Source: Gammaproteobacteria bacterium
Lineage (GTDB): Bacteria; Pseudomonadota; Gammaproteobacteria; Steroidobacterales; Steroidobacteraceae
Length of the DNA stretch: 17,360 nucleotides
Assembly: GCA_025350345.1 (NCBI GenBank)
Contig: JANXYA010000076.1
Coordinates: 1 to 17,360 of the forward strand
Direction: 5' to 3'
Shown here: piece after piece, positions 13,592 through 17,360 of the stretch
Position numbering within the stretch: the first letter of the stretch is position 1
Layout of the letters: every line of letters starts with the position of its first letter
Program-made: the position numbers and the translations under genes
The notes under the pieces: model-generated
Databases searched by the model: none
Told to the model about the DNA's origin: nothing
The model's input: only the letters and a program-made list of their open reading frames with translations

Positions 13592-14308
13592 TCAAGGCCC
13601 CGTTGTACTGATGCGGTGCGTCAGGGACCGCAGGTAGAGGAGGTCATGGACCGTCAGACCCAGTCCCGTTCCGCGCCGCTCGAAACGGGTGGGCGCGCGG
13701 CTCGTGACGCCTGCGGCCTCCCCCCGCTCCAGCAGGGGACAGGCATCGAGCACCAGGCGCATCTGCTCGGCGTAGGGCTCCCAATCGGTGGCCAACCTGA
13801 ACCTGCCACCCTCGGCCAGGCGGGTCGCGACGAGCCGCACGAACTCCGCCTGGATCAGGCGGCGCTTGTGATGGCGCTTCTTCGGCCAGGGGTCGGGAAA
13901 CAGGATCTCCACTTCATCCAGCGCGTCCGGTGCGATCTGCTCGCCCAGGACTTCGACGGCGTCATGGGCGATGACGCGCACGTTGCGCAATTCCGCGGCG
14001 GCCGCGGCGCGGAGCAGACTCCCGATGCCCGGTCGATACACCTCGACCCCCAGAAAATTGCGCTCCGGTTCGGCCTGCGCCCGCCCCGCGAGGTGCTCGC
14101 CGTTGCCAAAGCCGATTTCCATGGTGCAGGGCCGGCCATTGCCGAACAGCACCGCCAGATCGAGCCGGCCAGCGCCGAGATCGATGCCGAAGCGAGGCCA
14201 CAGTTCGATGAGCGCACGCTGCTGCGCCCCGGTCAGGCGCCCGGCGCGGGTGACGAAGGAACGCACGGTACGGAGCCGTGCTTCTGTCCCCGACCGCGGC
14301 GAGCCCAT
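13592..14308 (-). CDS. trmB: tRNA (guanine-N7-)-methyltransferase
   Basis: TrmB methylates G46 in the variable loop of many tRNAs, using S-adenosylmethionine. The 238-residue product has the SAM-binding motif MEIGFGNGEHL (63-73), the acidic GVEVYRPGIG (87-96), HDAVEVL, and the diagnostic FPDPWPKKRHHKRRL (137-151), followed by GGRFRLATDWEPYAEQM (167-183) and the C-terminal TRFERRGTGLG substrate motif (207-217). Length is as in E. coli TrmB (239). The ATG follows GAGG at about 8 nt. It starts 10 bp after the MAPEG gene, suggesting co-transcription. Confidence 0.96.
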   Translation of the reverse strand: MGSPRSGTEARLRTVRSFVTRAGRLTGAQQRALIELWPRFGIDLGAGRLDLAVLFGNGRPCTMEIGFGNGEHLAGRAQAEPERNFLGVEVYRPGIGSLLRAAAAAELRNVRVIAHDAVEVLGEQIAPDALDEVEILFPDPWPKKRHHKRRLIQAEFVRLVATRLAEGGRFRLATDWEPYAEQMRLVLDACPLLERGEAAGVTSRAPTRFERRGTGLGLTVHDLLYLRSLTHRISTTGP

Positions 14309-14318
14309 GTCCGTTCCC

Positions 14319-14708
14319 TCAGGGACTGGTCAGGGACCGGATCGCACCGATGAGTGCGCCCAGCAGCAGCACCATCGTGGGTAGCGCGCTCAACAGGTAG
14401 CCCATATGCCGTTTGTCCGGGTCGGCGATGTAGCCGCGCAGATAGACCACCCGGCCGATGAGGTAGACCGCGCCGATCGCTGCCACATAGTGGGGTGGCC
14501 AGTATTTCGCCGCCAGCCACAGCCCGGGCAGGAAGGCGATCAGTGTCTCCACGGTATTCATCTGCACGCGGTAGTAGCGCTCGAAGACCGGGTGGCCGGT
14601 CGTGGCAGGCGCGGCCAAGGCGTAGTCGCGGCGCGCGCGGCCCACCAGGACACCAAACAGGATCAGCTGCACGACGGCTGCTATGCCAACGATGTCGACC
14701 CAGGCCAT
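14319..14708 (-). CDS. MAPEG-family membrane protein
   Basis: This 129-residue integral membrane protein has about four hydrophobic segments (roughly 5-23, 53-68, 74-92 and 104-124) and the MAPEG signature APATTGHPVFERYYRVQMNT followed by VETLIAFLPGLWLA. The RVQ(M/L)NTVE element contributes to glutathione binding in eukaryotic members such as microsomal glutathione transferase. Bacterial members are mostly uncharacterised, so no substrate is claimed. The ATG has a good ribosome site (AAGGGGG, 5 bp upstream). It lies 69 bp downstream of glgP and 10 bp upstream of trmB on the same strand. Confidence 0.9.
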   Translation of the reverse strand: MAWVDIVGIAAVVQLILFGVLVGRARRDYALAAPATTGHPVFERYYRVQMNTVETLIAFLPGLWLAAKYWPPHYVAAIGAVYLIGRVVYLRGYIADPDKRHMGYLLSALPTMVLLLGALIGAIRSLTSP

Positions 14709-14751
14709 GACGCCCCCTTGGTTTCCCGTCCGGTAGTGGAATTCAGTCCAT

Positions 14752-14764
14752 CGGGCTCCGCCCG
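14752..14764 (-). terminator. Short hairpin after glgP
   Basis: On the minus strand CGGGC-GGA-GCCCG can form a 5-bp GC stem 13 bp after the glgP stop codon. The loop is only 3 nt and no T-run follows, so it is at most a weak terminator or a partial transcription barrier before the MAPEG gene. Confidence 0.25.
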
Positions 14765-14777
14765 CTGCCGCATGGTC

Positions 14778-17282
<2,505 letters not shown>

Positions 17283-17291
17283 GGACGCACT

Positions 17292-17297
17292 CACCTC
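17292..17297 (-). promoter_or_regulatory. Ribosome binding site supporting the glgP start at 17282
   Basis: GAGGTG on the minus strand lies 9 nt before ATG 17282 and inside the reading frame that would begin at ATG 17303. It decides between the two starts in favour of the shorter protein. Nothing comparable precedes 17303. Confidence 0.5.
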
Positions 17298-17360
17298 GGG
17301 CATTGTGCGTTCGATATCCGCTTAGCTATGCAAGATTCGTGCTAGAGCCAGGCGCGGCCA

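Overview
The window is visibly GC-rich and almost fully coding: 21 protein genes, one of them cut by the left edge, with short gaps and several 4-bp gene overlaps. No tRNA, rRNA, CRISPR array, transposase or phage gene was seen. The block mutM, rpmG, rpmB, radC, coaBC, dut, pyrE, with coaD close by, matches a chromosomal neighbourhood well known from gammaproteobacteria such as E. coli. pyrE next to an exonuclease III-type gene, followed by an AmpG-type transporter, recalls Pseudomonas/Xanthomonas-like lineages. I infer a high-GC gammaproteobacterium, perhaps in the Xanthomonadales/Nevskiales/Steroidobacterales range; the exact lineage cannot be fixed from the sequence alone.

Layout. (1) 1-4058, + strand: the end of coaD, then a periplasmic gamma-glutamyltransferase, an MgtC-family membrane protein and a POT-type peptide transporter, all close or overlapping and probably co-transcribed. 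(2) 4160-4594, +: an exported small cupin. (3) 4649-7444, - strand: radC, then rpmB-rpmG-mutM and an AlkA-type glycosylase. A good promoter lies between radC and rpmB, and an inverted repeat closes the unit where it meets the cupin gene. (4) 7569-9286, +: coaBC-dut, divergent from radC. (5) 9300-10659, -: pyrE and an exported DUF4124 coiled-coil protein. (6) 10683-13233, +: exonuclease III, an AmpG-type permease and a small Rieske protein, each overlapping the next by 4 bp. (7) 13237-17282, -: glycogen phosphorylase, a MAPEG protein, trmB and a small acidic protein.

Functional themes. Coenzyme A synthesis is represented by coaD and coaBC. DNA repair and nucleotide-pool hygiene are represented by mutM, the AlkA-like glycosylase, exonuclease III, dut and the radC-family protein. 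Ribosome and tRNA work is represented by L28, L33 and TrmB. Envelope-linked salvage is represented by GGT plus a peptide transporter, and by the AmpG-type muropeptide permease.

Most of the window is ordinary housekeeping DNA and I see no convincing new defence or mobile system. The points most worth a second look are the coaD-ggt-mgtC-POT cluster as a possible cysteine/peptide salvage unit tied to CoA synthesis, the rpmB promoter with a hairpin at the predicted 5' end of its transcript, the TTG-started mutM behind a 14-bp palindrome, and the exonuclease III-AmpG-Rieske overlapping operon.
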